A DNA stretch of 26,234 nt from Hungateiclostridiaceae bacterium UBA3934 (GTDB lineage Bacteria; Bacillota; Clostridia; Acetivibrionales; DTU013), in NCBI GenBank assembly GCA_002385815.1, contig DGEE01000098.1, forward strand, positions 519-26,752, in the 5' to 3' direction. The position numbers and the translations under genes are program-made. How positions within the stretch are numbered: the first letter of the stretch is position 1; each line of letters begins with the position of its first letter. The notes beneath the pieces were generated by a model. It did no database searches. It was not told the DNA's origin and worked only from the letters and a program-made list of their open reading frames with translations. Positions 1-7,080 of this stretch are shown here, in pieces.

Positions 1-980
1 TACTGTACACCATTGACGCTGAAGACAGTGATCCCGTATTTGAAAGTGCTTTCAACAGTTTCCGTCAACACTTGTCCGGGGAAATGGGGCTGGTTTTCGA
101 GGAAACAACAGATTTCGACAAAGGATTAAGAGATATCGAAGACAACAAATATGCGGCATACCTCCATATAACAGGTGATCCGCTGAGGATAGACATGTAT
201 AAGAATAAAACAAGGAGCGTTACATCCGGCATAGTTGAAAATGCTGTGGCGGCATTTATCGACTCATATGTGACGATCAATGTGGCAGCCAGGAACAATC
301 CGGCCGTCCTTTCGGAGCTGCAGGCTTATGATGCTGATTATGTGAGGATCAGGTCTCTGGACCGCAAGAGACAGCCTGGCGCCACTGATTATTATGCGAT
401 AGCCATGCTGACGCTGATCCTGCTGTACTCCTCGCAGACCGGATTTTGGGGGATAAGGTCAGAGATTGAAGGAAGGACCGCAGCCAGGATACTATGTGCG
501 CCTGTTTACAAATATCAGTACCTTACGGGCAAGATACTTGGAAGTATTTTTGTGACCATAGTGCAGGGTTTTATAGTCCTTATGTTCAGCAAACTGGTAT
601 TGAAGGCTTACTGGGGTGAGGACCTGCTTACTGTGGCCGTCCTGGTGATCACATATTCTGTCATGGCTGTCAGCATCGGAGCGGCATTGGCATTTGTGCT
701 CCGAAGCGGAGAGGCGGCCAATGGCTTGCTGAACACGATCATACCGATACTTGTGTTTCTGGGGGGAGGCTATGTACCGGTGTATGTGATGGGCGACAGC
801 TTCTCCAAATTATCCGTTATTTCTCCGGTGAGGTGGATAAATTCGGCCTTGTTAAACTTGATATACGATGGCAACTATTCTGACGTGCCCATTTCCATTG
901 CCATCAACCTGGGTCTTTCAGTGCTGTTCATATCTGTGGCCGTACTGTTGTCAGGAAAGGGGAGGAAGGCGTATGCGTAA
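1..980 (+). CDS. ABC-2 type exporter permease, 5'-partial
   Basis: The reading frame is open to the left window edge (codons from base 3), so the start lies outside. The visible part has an extracytoplasmic region of about 130 residues and then six or so hydrophobic segments, beginning near the stretch AIAMLTLILLYSS. The cytoplasmic loop EGRTAARILCAPVYKYQYLTGK before the next membrane segment is typical of ABC-2 permeases (ABC2_membrane_3/YhgE-like layout: one N-terminal TM, large outer domain, C-terminal TM bundle). It stops with TAA at 978-980, and the next permease starts inside its end (ATGCGTAA overlap), so the two are translationally coupled and probably form a heterodimeric export channel. 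The ATPase partner is presumably upstream. Substrate cannot be told; drug, lantibiotic or polysaccharide export are all possible. Confidence 0.85.
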   Translation, partial: LYTIDAEDSDPVFESAFNSFRQHLSGEMGLVFEETTDFDKGLRDIEDNKYAAYLHITGDPLRIDMYKNKTRSVTSGIVENAVAAFIDSYVTINVAARNNPAVLSELQAYDADYVRIRSLDRKRQPGATDYYAIAMLTLILLYSSQTGFWGIRSEIEGRTAARILCAPVYKYQYLTGKILGSIFVTIVQGFIVLMFSKLVLKAYWGEDLLTVAVLVITYSVMAVSIGAALAFVLRSGEAANGLLNTIIPILVFLGGGYVPVYVMGDSFSKLSVISPVRWINSALLNLIYDGNYSDVPISIAINLGLSVLFISVAVLLSGKGRKAYA

Positions 981-2118
981 TCTGATGCTTCTCATATTGA
1001 ACAATCTGAAGGTCACCTTCAGGAAAAAAGGCAATATTGTAATATATATTATTTTACCCCTGGGTGGAGTACTGCTCTCACTGCTGATGTACGGAAGTTC
1101 ATCGGCCGGCCCTTTGAAAATCGGCTTCATAGATAATGACCATGGTTGGGCAGCTTCGGAATTGAAGGAGAAGCTCAGTGCCACGGAGGGATTTTTGATC
1201 ATTGAAGTGGAGGAAGACGAAGTAAGCAAAAAGCTGCTGGACTTCGAACTGGACGCTGCGGTGATAGTTCCTGAAGCCTATTCTGAAAGCATACTTGAAG
1301 GAATTGCCGCTGAAACAGAGATCGTTTCGTTGAAGGGGAAGGAGACCACGGCATGGGTGGAGCAACTGATAAACAGACATACATCGTCTATGATGCTGCT
1401 TTCGGCAGCATCCGGCGGCGAAGAGGCTGCCTTTGACAGGATGCTGGCGCAGGTCAGAGCAAATAATCTGAAGTTGCAGGTTATCAGTGCTGATGATAAG
1501 AGCATGTCCAGGTCCATGACGATGAGCTCAGTCGGTTTTCTGATCATGTTCACCATGCTTGGGGCAGGATTCACATCGGGGATAGTCCTGAAGGAAAAGA
1601 GAAACCGTACTTACCACAGGATTTGCTCTGCCCCTGTCAGCGCAAAACAGTATATTTTTGCAAATTCGCTTACCGGACTGATCATCTGCATACTCCAGAT
1701 ACTCATGATACAGTTGGCAATGAAGTTTGTTTTCAGGATCGACACCGGTGTAGAGGGCGTCCATATGTTCATAATCCTGCTGATGTTCGCATTTGTAGCG
1801 GTTGGTGTTGGATTGTTCATAACGGCATTCTCAAATTCTTCGTACATGGCCGGAACACTTAATACACTGATCCTGACACCTACCTGCATGCTGGGAGGAT
1901 GTTACTGGGACACAGCCCTCATGCCTGATATCATGCAGAAGATCGGCTATTTCACACCGCAGCGTTGGGCAATAGATGCGGTGACGCGGATGCAGTCCGG
2001 AGGAGCCTTCGGGGACATCACACTGAATCTGCTGGTGCTTGCTGCATTTGCAATGGCACTCATGCTTATCGCAGCTTTCAGATTATCCCGGACCGACAAT
2101 GTCCAGAAATTCGTCTAG
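973..2118 (+). CDS. ABC-2 type exporter permease
   Basis: A 381-residue membrane protein. The start ATG at 973 is chosen because GGGGAGGAAGG lies just upstream and because it overlaps the preceding stop by 8 nt; a longer frame opening at 868 has no such site. Residues about 18-40 form the first TM, followed by an outer domain of about 150 residues and a C-terminal bundle of five or six TMs from about residue 180. The loop LKEKRNRTYHRICSAPVS matches the amphipathic coupling loop of ABC-2 permeases and resembles the same loop in the upstream protein, so the pair look like paralogues forming one transporter. The stop codon TAG runs straight into the repeat block (TAGGGGACAG). Family assignment is firm; substrate is unknown. 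Confidence 0.88.
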   Translation: MRNLMLLILNNLKVTFRKKGNIVIYIILPLGGVLLSLLMYGSSSAGPLKIGFIDNDHGWAASELKEKLSATEGFLIIEVEEDEVSKKLLDFELDAAVIVPEAYSESILEGIAAETEIVSLKGKETTAWVEQLINRHTSSMMLLSAASGGEEAAFDRMLAQVRANNLKLQVISADDKSMSRSMTMSSVGFLIMFTMLGAGFTSGIVLKEKRNRTYHRICSAPVSAKQYIFANSLTGLIICILQILMIQLAMKFVFRIDTGVEGVHMFIILLMFAFVAVGVGLFITAFSNSSYMAGTLNTLILTPTCMLGGCYWDTALMPDIMQKIGYFTPQRWAIDAVTRMQSGGAFGDITLNLLVLAAFAMALMLIAAFRLSRTDNVQKFV

Positions 2119-2380
2119 GGGACAGTTCTTGATTTTCGGGGACGGTCCTTCAAAAGGAGGGACGGTTCTCAACTTTCTGTACTCAGGGGGACGGTTACCA
2201 GGTTCAGACACTGGATGGACGGTTCTCAACTCTCTGTACTCAGGGGATGGTTCTCAGGTTTAGACATTGAAAGGACAGCTCCCGGGTCAAAGCCGCGCGG
2301 CCTGACTTTCCCGGAACTGTCCCTTATTTGAGAACCGTCCCCCTTTTTCGATCGTCTCAGTTTCAGAGAACTGTCCCCTA
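2116..2380. repeat. Array of GGGGAC(A/G)GTTCTC-type repeats between convergent genes
   Basis: About ten copies of a 13-nt motif. Plus-oriented copies begin near 2118, 2138, 2158, 2186, 2216, 2243 and 2272. Minus-oriented copies (GAGAACYGTCCCC) lie at about 2312-2323, 2330-2342 and 2366-2378. The outermost copies form an inverted repeat, TAGGGGACAGTTCT at each end, so the whole spacer could fold as one long imperfect hairpin. Inside it, GACGGTTCTCAAC recurs at 2161 and 2218, a tandem unit of about 57 bp with related tails (CTGTACTCAG twice; GGTTYAGACAYTG twice). Each set reads outward from its neighbouring gene and begins at that gene's stop codon. No open frame here looks coding. Relation to REP-type elements moved by RAYT transposases is a guess. 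Confidence 0.85.
2271..2325. terminator. Central imperfect palindrome, possible bidirectional terminator
   Basis: AAGGACAGCTCCCGGG pairs with the downstream CCGGAACTGTCCCTT, and the GC-rich palindrome GCCGCGCGGC sits in the middle. It is the point where plus- and minus-oriented repeat copies meet, midway between two convergent genes, so it could end transcription from both sides. No long T-run follows on the plus strand, so a classic intrinsic terminator is not certain. Confidence 0.4.
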
Positions 2381-4132
2381 TTGGTCGAAATATTTGATAT
2401 CCAGAAGCTTTATGATGCCCAGTTCATCGTTTATCGTATAAAGGTATCTTTTAATGGCCCTGGATTCGATTATCAGCTTCCTCAGATCCGCATAGCTGTC
2501 CCGGGAATAGTCCAGCACTTTGATCTCGATGACCGGACTGCGCTTTTCGATGGCCTCTGCCAATACTCTGCTGAGGGAAGCAGTGCCTTCAGCTGTCAGG
2601 CCATATCTGTGATAATAGTTGTTCCGGGTGCTGACGCATCTGGGATACTGTGATCTGTCCCACTCACAGAATTTCATCATTTCGAGGTCTGTCAGATTGA
2701 AATAGCTGTAAGCCGGTACCTCAATGCCGTCATCGGGCAGCGAATCATTATTGGTCACGTCAAGGTGATAGTATTCGCCGTCGATTTTGACGATATTCCA
2801 GGCATGTCCTTCGCCACTGCTTACAGAACTTCCCGCAACAGTAATGCATTCGATGCCTGCCAGGTCACACAGAAGCTTCATGGCTTTTGCATATCCCTCG
2901 CACACTGCATATCCCAGGACCAGACAGCCGTATTCCTCAAATGCTTCATCGGAGAGTGTATTCTGATGATAGTTTTCAAAATCGTACTCTGTATTTTTTA
3001 TAATGTAATCGTGCAGTATTTTTTCTTTTTCAAAATCTGTCATATCCACGGATATATGTTCGGCAACGATGAGTCTGGCTTTGTCGAGGGCGGCTTTTAC
3101 CTTTGCTCTCTTCGACGTGTATTTGGCTTGCGATTCCCTGTATGTAACCGTCAGCTTCATAGATCGCATATTGCATTCATATTCCCACGCCTTTACGAAA
3201 TAAGGTACCCCTGATATATCTTCGGCTGCTTTAAGGGCTGTGTCGAAGGCGGGTCTGAACTCTTTGGCGATATCACCGCCGAAGCCGCTGACATCCAATT
3301 CGAGGATCGTGGTATGGTTTATGAGTGTTTTCGTGATGATCCTGATCAGATCATCTGCATTATTGATAACATAGCCATAGCTTGTCCGGCTGGGAAGAAA
3401 GGAAAGAACGTCTCCGTACCGCCTTTCGAAGTCTGAAGGATATAAGCCCAGCAGTTCTGCTGCAGGTCTGAAGACTGCCTTGTCAGTATCGACGAGCTTT
3501 TCGATGAGTGTCCTGGAGGAGCCCTTCGGCTTAACAGTCAGCGCATTATAGGAAAAAGCAACAAGATCACTTCTTAAAAAATCAGGACTATTCTTCAGCC
3601 TGTTTGCTTCTGTATAGGACAAGATCCCTATTGCCGCAGCTTTATCCAGCGCCTTGCCATACTGAAAATCCTCACCGTCTGTATATCCGATGGAACGGAG
3701 CACCATGGCCGCATATTGATTTGCCGACAGCGGATCGCGGGCACCGAAGGTATCACTGCTTTTTCCGTTGATGATCCCGTTCTGGTATGCATATCCGACA
3801 TAGTTATCAGCCCAGGGCTGCACATCTTTGAACGGATGCCTGCAGACACCCTGCCTGGCCGGATATTCTTTGCCAAGAAGGCGCAGCAGCATAACCAGTC
3901 CCTCTGTCCTGGTGGGGACGCGGTCAAGCTCGAATTCGTCCGGTTTGGTAGCCAGAAGCCCTAAAATCTTCAGATCGATGGCTTTTTCGTAATTTGAAGA
4001 GGAGACTGCCGAGGTTTCTGCAGGCAAAGCAGGAAGAGCCTGTTCCGGTGCGGATGCTGCACCCGACGGCAGGGGCATGATCAGAGCTGTTATTGCAAAT
4101 ATCAATACAATTACTAAAGGTTTTGACTTCAA
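2378..4132 (-). CDS. Secreted SLH-domain protein with transglutaminase-like domain
   Basis: 584 residues. A signal peptide (about 1-25, KPLVIVLIFAITALIM then GAASA) is followed by SLH-type repeats (about 45-210; for example the stretches around ATKPDEFELDRVPTR, FKDVQPWADNYVGYAYQNG and RDPLSANQYAAMV), which would bind it to wall polymers. The C-terminal half has a transglutaminase/protease-like core (PF01841 type): Cys411 in AVCEGYAKAM, His443 in GHAWNIV and Asp458 in HLDVTNND, with the usual Cys-His-Asp order and spacing. Such domains act as peptidases or crosslinkers; which one applies here is not visible. The start is TTG at 4130-4132, the first possible start after an in-frame stop, with GAGGG about 12 nt upstream. 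The stop TAG is fused to a GGGGACAG repeat. It is probably transcribed alone, given the 233-nt gap upstream and a promoter-like site. Confidence 0.88.
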   Translation of the reverse strand: MKSKPLVIVLIFAITALIMPLPSGAASAPEQALPALPAETSAVSSSNYEKAIDLKILGLLATKPDEFELDRVPTRTEGLVMLLRLLGKEYPARQGVCRHPFKDVQPWADNYVGYAYQNGIINGKSSDTFGARDPLSANQYAAMVLRSIGYTDGEDFQYGKALDKAAAIGILSYTEANRLKNSPDFLRSDLVAFSYNALTVKPKGSSRTLIEKLVDTDKAVFRPAAELLGLYPSDFERRYGDVLSFLPSRTSYGYVINNADDLIRIITKTLINHTTILELDVSGFGGDIAKEFRPAFDTALKAAEDISGVPYFVKAWEYECNMRSMKLTVTYRESQAKYTSKRAKVKAALDKARLIVAEHISVDMTDFEKEKILHDYIIKNTEYDFENYHQNTLSDEAFEEYGCLVLGYAVCEGYAKAMKLLCDLAGIECITVAGSSVSSGEGHAWNIVKIDGEYYHLDVTNNDSLPDDGIEVPAYSYFNLTDLEMMKFCEWDRSQYPRCVSTRNNYYHRYGLTAEGTASLSRVLAEAIEKRSPVIEIKVLDYSRDSYADLRKLIIESRAIKRYLYTINDELGIIKLLDIKYFDQ

Positions 4133-4294
4133 TGATTTATACTACCCTCACAAAATATTCCGACCAACCGGGTACAGTGTATTCCGATGGTCTGTATATC
4201 TGTTACGCTACATCTATTCGATAAACACGAATAAAAAACCGGGGTTCTTTCGACAACAGCCCAAATTTTACAAAATATCATTGCCAGCAGTAAT

Positions 4295-4323
4295 ATTATA
4301 GCCGATTATGCAAAAACATGCAA
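4295..4323 (-). promoter_or_regulatory. Probable sigma-A promoter of the SLH-transglutaminase gene
   Basis: On the minus strand, TTGCAT (4318-4323) is followed after 17 nt by a perfect TATAAT (4295-4300). The predicted RNA would have a leader of about 155 nt before the TTG start at 4132. I saw no recognisable riboswitch consensus in that leader. Confidence 0.5.
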
Positions 4324-4340
4324 TATATGGGCGATAAAGA

Positions 4341-4356
4341 CAACAGATGGCTGTTG
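4341..4356 (-). terminator. Weak hairpin after the PIG-L gene
   Basis: CAACAG-ATGG-CTGTTG forms a 6-bp stem with a 4-nt loop just downstream of the deacetylase stop. On the minus strand it is followed by TCTTTATC, a poor U-tract, so termination would be inefficient. Confidence 0.3.
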
Positions 4357-4365
4357 CGCTTGAAG

Positions 4366-5241
4366 TCAACCGCTTCTGTTGGGGATCAGACTTGTAACAC
4401 TTCTTGCCGCATTATCTCTGAACCTGTCGATAAATGATGTCACATAGCCGCATATGTCGAGATTTCTGTCAGTTATAAGCGGTGTCAGGTCCATGGCATA
4501 GGACAATGCATCTGAAGTATCGGCAGCATCGTATTTATGGAATGTGGCATTGGCTGTCCTCCTGGCAGGTGCCGCCAGATCATATCTTTTGCCGCCGGTT
4601 ATCTGTGAATCGAATACACCTATCAGTGCAGCAGAAATGTTTGGATAAGCCGAAACGTCGAACACCACTTTATCTTCATCACAAAGCCAGTCAAGACTGC
4701 GCCATACCTCGCAGCCGTACAGCTTTTCAGGGTGCAGGTCATCAGGAAGCTCCCTCAGGGCGCAAATCACTCTGAGGGCCGCTGCCACATGGGTCATATG
4801 CTTGTCCGCAGGATTGTGGGTATATATGAACTGCGGCCTGGCAGCTTTTATTATCTCCATGAGTTCAGAGACAACGGTGTGATCATCTCTATCCCTGATA
4901 TTGCTGCTTGGGTGTTCAAGGATTATCAGGGCAGAATAGTCACCTATGACTGCAGCCTTTTTCTGCTCATGTTTTCTTATCTCACGCATCTGTTCATCGG
5001 TAAAGTTCTGATACGGACCGCTCCTCGGGCTGCCTGAACCGTCTGTGAGTACGACGGCAGTGAACCATTTGTCCTTTTTTCCAAAGCACCGGGAAATGCC
5101 GTCATATGCCATGATCTCTATATCATCCTGATGAGCAGACACAGCCAGATGTGTGGTTCTTGCCAAGGCTTCTGACACCGGTGTGCCGTCCGGGACAAAA
5201 ACCTTTGCCCGCATTTCATTCAGCATATCATCCCACCGCAC
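4366..5241 (-). CDS. PIG-L/LmbE-family deacetylase
   Basis: 291 residues counted from GTG at 5241. The family's zinc-binding motif appears as AHQDDIE (residues 36-42; usual form AHPDDE), and the second metal motif as HMTH (148-151) within a stretch beginning THNPADK. Family members remove N-acetyl groups from GlcNAc-containing glycolipids, mycothiol or bacillithiol precursors or antibiotics. Bacillithiol synthesis (BshB) is one option, but the extra N-terminal 30 residues and the lack of bshA/bshC nearby leave the substrate open. A second start, ATG at 5229 region (after GGTGGG), has a better ribosome site and would shorten the protein by a few residues without touching the domain. A TATAAT-like box lies at about 5263-5270 on the minus strand, without a clear -35. 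Confidence 0.85.
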   Translation of the reverse strand: MRWDDMLNEMRAKVFVPDGTPVSEALARTTHLAVSAHQDDIEIMAYDGISRCFGKKDKWFTAVVLTDGSGSPRSGPYQNFTDEQMREIRKHEQKKAAVIGDYSALIILEHPSSNIRDRDDHTVVSELMEIIKAARPQFIYTHNPADKHMTHVAAALRVICALRELPDDLHPEKLYGCEVWRSLDWLCDEDKVVFDVSAYPNISAALIGVFDSQITGGKRYDLAAPARRTANATFHKYDAADTSDALSYAMDLTPLITDRNLDICGYVTSFIDRFRDNAARSVTSLIPNRSG

Positions 5242-5302
5242 TATTATTCTTAACTGCCTTTATATTATAGCATAAACCAATGGGATTTACCGGGAAAGCT
5301 GT

Positions 5303-5383
5303 GGTGACACTCAGAGGAAAAGGTATGGTGACACTCTCCTCTGCAAGAGCTGTCTCCCTCCGGCTGAGAAGCGTCACCATGCC
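5303..5383. repeat. GGTGACACTC direct and inverted repeats
   Basis: GGTGACACTC occurs at 5303-5312 and 5327-5336 (24-bp period). An inverted copy at 5366-5383 (GAGAAGCGTCACCATGCC) pairs with 5322-5341, giving an imperfect stem of about 18 bp. It lies between the PIG-L gene and a tiny membrane-protein gene, both on the minus strand, and could act as a terminator for the latter or be a mobile repeat. Related CGGTGACA copies are at 6193 and 6218. Confidence 0.5.
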
Positions 5384-5419
5384 TGCTCACCTTAGTCGGC
5401 GGCTCGCCGCAATATTGAA

Positions 5420-5560
5420 TTATTCCTTGTAATACCCGTCGCCTTCTCTGCCGAAAAGGCAAGGGAACAGCAGGATTATGACCAAAATGATAATGATGAT
5501 CCAAATCCAGTTAGTTCCGAAACCGCATCCAAAGAGTCCGCCTCTTTCATTTTCTGCCAT
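5420..5560 (-). CDS. Tiny single-pass membrane protein (46 aa)
   Basis: A 46-residue frame starting at ATG 5558-5560 with AAGGGGGTGTG upstream as ribosome site and ending in TAA. The product has a short Gly/Cys-rich head (GGLFGCGFG), one strongly hydrophobic segment (about residues 18-36, WIWIIIIILVIILLFPC) and a charged tail (GREGDGYYKE). Length, glycine-rich head and single TM recall the YjcZ/tiny-TM sporulation proteins of Bacilli and Clostridia, but I cannot prove the family. It is the last of three similar tiny genes on this strand. Its role is unknown; a spore-coat or spore-membrane part is the likeliest guess. Confidence 0.65.
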   Translation of the reverse strand: MAENERGGLFGCGFGTNWIWIIIIILVIILLFPCLFGREGDGYYKE

Positions 5561-5594
5561 ATCGCACACCCCCTTCATTATTTGAAAAGCCTGG

Positions 5595-5723
5595 CTATTC
5601 CACTATGCCGATATCGTCTCTTGAGTAAAAACCTCTGTTGTTTGTAAACAGCAGGAGAAACAGAATGATGAAGAACAATAATGCGCAGTCATCGAATATG
5701 TTGCCAGCAAAGCCTTTAGACAT
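5595..5723 (-). CDS. Tiny membrane protein (42 aa), paralogue of the 5932-6036 gene
   Basis: Start ATG at 5721-5723 follows AAGGGGGGATTACG, a strong purine-rich ribosome site; stop TAG at 5595. The 42-residue product shares a core with the gene at 5932-6036: an F-x-D-D-C-A motif followed at once by LLFFIILFLLLF and a charged tail containing NNRGFY. The sharing of an aspartate pair and a cysteine directly before the membrane segment shows that these are real, duplicated genes rather than chance frames. No function can be read from the sequence. Similar minute hydrophobic proteins in Clostridia are often linked to sporulation. Confidence 0.7.
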   Translation of the reverse strand: MSKGFAGNIFDDCALLFFIILFLLLFTNNRGFYSRDDIGIVE

Positions 5724-5841
5724 CGTAATCCCCCCTTGTCTATCGTGTTGGAACCGTGCTGTCGTTATATCATATTCAGGGCTGCATCCATGTGTTACTT
5801 GCAAGGCACATTTCAGCCCGTCCCGGTGTCGGCGGACAAAA

Positions 5842-5870
5842 GTGAAACCACCCTTTGCGGGTGGCTTCAC
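5842..5870 (-). terminator. Intrinsic terminator of the 5932-6036 gene
   Basis: GTGAA-x-CCACCC and GGGTGG-x-TTCAC form an 11-bp stem with one mismatch and a 5-nt loop (TTTGC). On the minus strand it is followed by TTTTG. It lies about 60 nt past the stop of the upstream tiny gene, so the tiny genes at 5595 and 5420 probably have their own transcription start. Confidence 0.6.
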
Positions 5871-5931
5871 CAGGAGTCATGTATTGCAGCCGATCCTGCC
5901 CCTGATAATGTTGTGATCCCTTATGCCGCTA

Positions 5932-6036
5932 TTAATAGAAATCCCTGTTGTCAAAGAACAGCAGCAGGAAAAGAATAATAAAGAACAAAATCGCGCAATC
6001 ATCGTTAAAAAACTTACCGCATCCTCTTTCTGCCAT
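5932..6036 (-). CDS. Tiny membrane protein (34 aa), spore-type
   Basis: Start ATG at 6034-6036 with a near-perfect AAAGGAGG about 10 nt upstream; stop TAA at 5932. The 34-residue protein begins MAERGCGKFFNDDCA and continues directly into one membrane span, ILFFIILFLLLFF, then ends DNRDFY. The head MAE..G..G.C resembles that of the 46-residue protein at 5420-5560 (MAENERGG..GCG), while the D-D-C-A plus membrane core matches the 42-residue protein at 5595-5723, linking all three as one family. The protein is far below the usual gene-calling size. No sigma-A promoter stands out upstream, so a sporulation sigma factor is possible but not shown. Confidence 0.72.
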   Translation of the reverse strand: MAERGCGKFFNDDCAILFFIILFLLLFFDNRDFY

Positions 6037-6192
6037 TATGGTAGGCCTCCTTTCGACCAATGAGTTGACATAAATTTATACCGCTAATTCAATTTATTCT
6101 TCTTTCGTGCAAAGTGTTACTTGTCTGACCAGAATCTGTCGGCGGGTTTGCGATGCTGTCGTCAATATCATTATATTAACGGAGCACTTACT

Positions 6193-6225
6193 CGGTGACA
6201 GAATGAGGATGCATATGCGGTGACA
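6193..6225. repeat. Pair of CGGTGACA repeats
   Basis: CGGTGACA occurs at 6193-6200 and 6218-6225, a 25-bp period close to the 24-bp period of the GGTGACA copies at 5303 and 5327. The stretch from 6037 to 6251 otherwise shows no coding sign. Confidence 0.4.
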
Positions 6226-6251
6226 GCGGCAATACGCCGGGGCCGCGAATC

Positions 6252-6280
6252 TTCCAAATATTCAGCATTTGTTATATAAT
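6252..6280 (+). promoter_or_regulatory. Possible promoter of the PilZ gene
   Basis: A perfect TATAAT (6275-6280) stands 40 nt before the PilZ start. The -35 position (TTCCAA, 6252-6257, 17-nt spacer) is poor. The downstream gene is the only candidate, as genes to the left face away. Confidence 0.4.
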
Positions 6281-6319
6281 TTAATTGTCTGATAACAGGT
6301 TGCATCATGGAGGTGTGTG

Positions 6320-6931
6320 ATGGAATTGACAGAGGGCATTGTCGTCACGATGAGACATTATTCCATGATTAATGTGTTCAGCAGCATAGTCGACGAAATC
6401 AGGGATGATAAAATCATTGTAAAGCTTCCGAGGGAATGCCAGAAGGCAACCTTTCAGGAAGGCGATCCTCTGGTCACAGCCTATGAGCTGGAAGAAAAAG
6501 CAGTTATAAAGGGTGGACGGATCGTTGGCTATGAAAGGGATGCAGGACTTCTGACCTACAGTGAGGATGTGCTTGACGAAGGAAGCAGATTGCGGTCCTA
6601 TGAGCGATTTCCTGTTTCACTGTATGCGGATTACAGAGTAGTGGAAACAATGAGCAACAGGAAATACTTCGCATTGGTGAAGGACATCAGTGATTACGGC
6701 CTGATGGTGTATTCAAAGGAAGAGCATTTCAAGGGACATAAGCTGAACATGGATATCTACCTTTCAAGGGATATACTCTCCCTTACAGCGGAAATAGTCA
6801 GGAAAGTCGATCGCGGCGATTACTACGAATACGGGCTCAAGATAAGGCACAACGGGCCTGTTGTCTTCAACCAGATCAAAAACTTCGTCAGAAAAGAGCA
6901 GGAAGAGCTTATCGGAAAGTATTCAAGATAG
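6320..6931 (+). CDS. YcgR-like PilZ-domain protein (c-di-GMP receptor)
   Basis: 203 residues. ATG at 6320 is preferred over the GTG three bases earlier, because GGAGG at 6309-6313 is then 6 nt away instead of 3. The N-terminal part (about 5-85) matches the beta-rich YcgR N-terminal domain. The C-terminal PilZ domain carries both c-di-GMP-binding motifs intact: RxxxR as R92-SYE-R96 and (D/N)xSxxG as DISDYG (122-127). In the family, ligand binding switches the protein to brake flagella or to control secretion and cellulose or pilus machines. It sits 149 nt upstream of the Tad operon with the same orientation, separated by a strong promoter, so a link between c-di-GMP level and pilus function is likely but inferred. 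No membrane segment or signal peptide; cytoplasmic. Confidence 0.9.
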   Translation: MELTEGIVVTMRHYSMINVFSSIVDEIRDDKIIVKLPRECQKATFQEGDPLVTAYELEEKAVIKGGRIVGYERDAGLLTYSEDVLDEGSRLRSYERFPVSLYADYRVVETMSNRKYFALVKDISDYGLMVYSKEEHFKGHKLNMDIYLSRDILSLTAEIVRKVDRGDYYEYGLKIRHNGPVVFNQIKNFVRKEQEELIGKYSR

Positions 6932-6992
6932 TGCCTGCCGTAGTATTTTGCCATTCCAGCGCAATATTACTGGGAAAATATGAAAATAGGAA

Positions 6993-7021
6993 TTGACAGA
7001 AAGTGAGTCTGCCCATATAAT
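6993..7021 (+). promoter_or_regulatory. Consensus sigma-A promoter of the Tad operon
   Basis: TTGACA (6993-6998), a 17-nt spacer and TATAAT (7016-7021): a perfect match to the housekeeping consensus. The RNA should begin near 7028, with a leader of about 50 nt before the TTG start at 7081. The leader holds nested palindromes CTTACA/TGTAAG (7039-7064) and TTACAA/TTGTAA (7040-7057), a possible operator. Confidence 0.85.
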
Positions 7022-7080
7022 ATAATCACAACCAAAATCTTACAAAAATAATTGTAAATGTAAGTAATGGGGGTGGTGAA

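Noticed and set aside
2039..2263. A 74-residue plus-strand frame over the end of the permease and the repeats
   Set aside because: Its second half is just translated repeat units and its first half is the permease in another frame.
4133..4294. Riboswitch in the long leader of the SLH-transglutaminase gene
   Set aside because: The leader length invites it, but I found no GEMM, T-box or other known consensus and no clear terminator hairpin.
6944..6982. Terminator after the PilZ gene
   Set aside because: Only a 4-bp CCAG/CTGG stem with a 10-nt loop and AT flanks; too weak to call.
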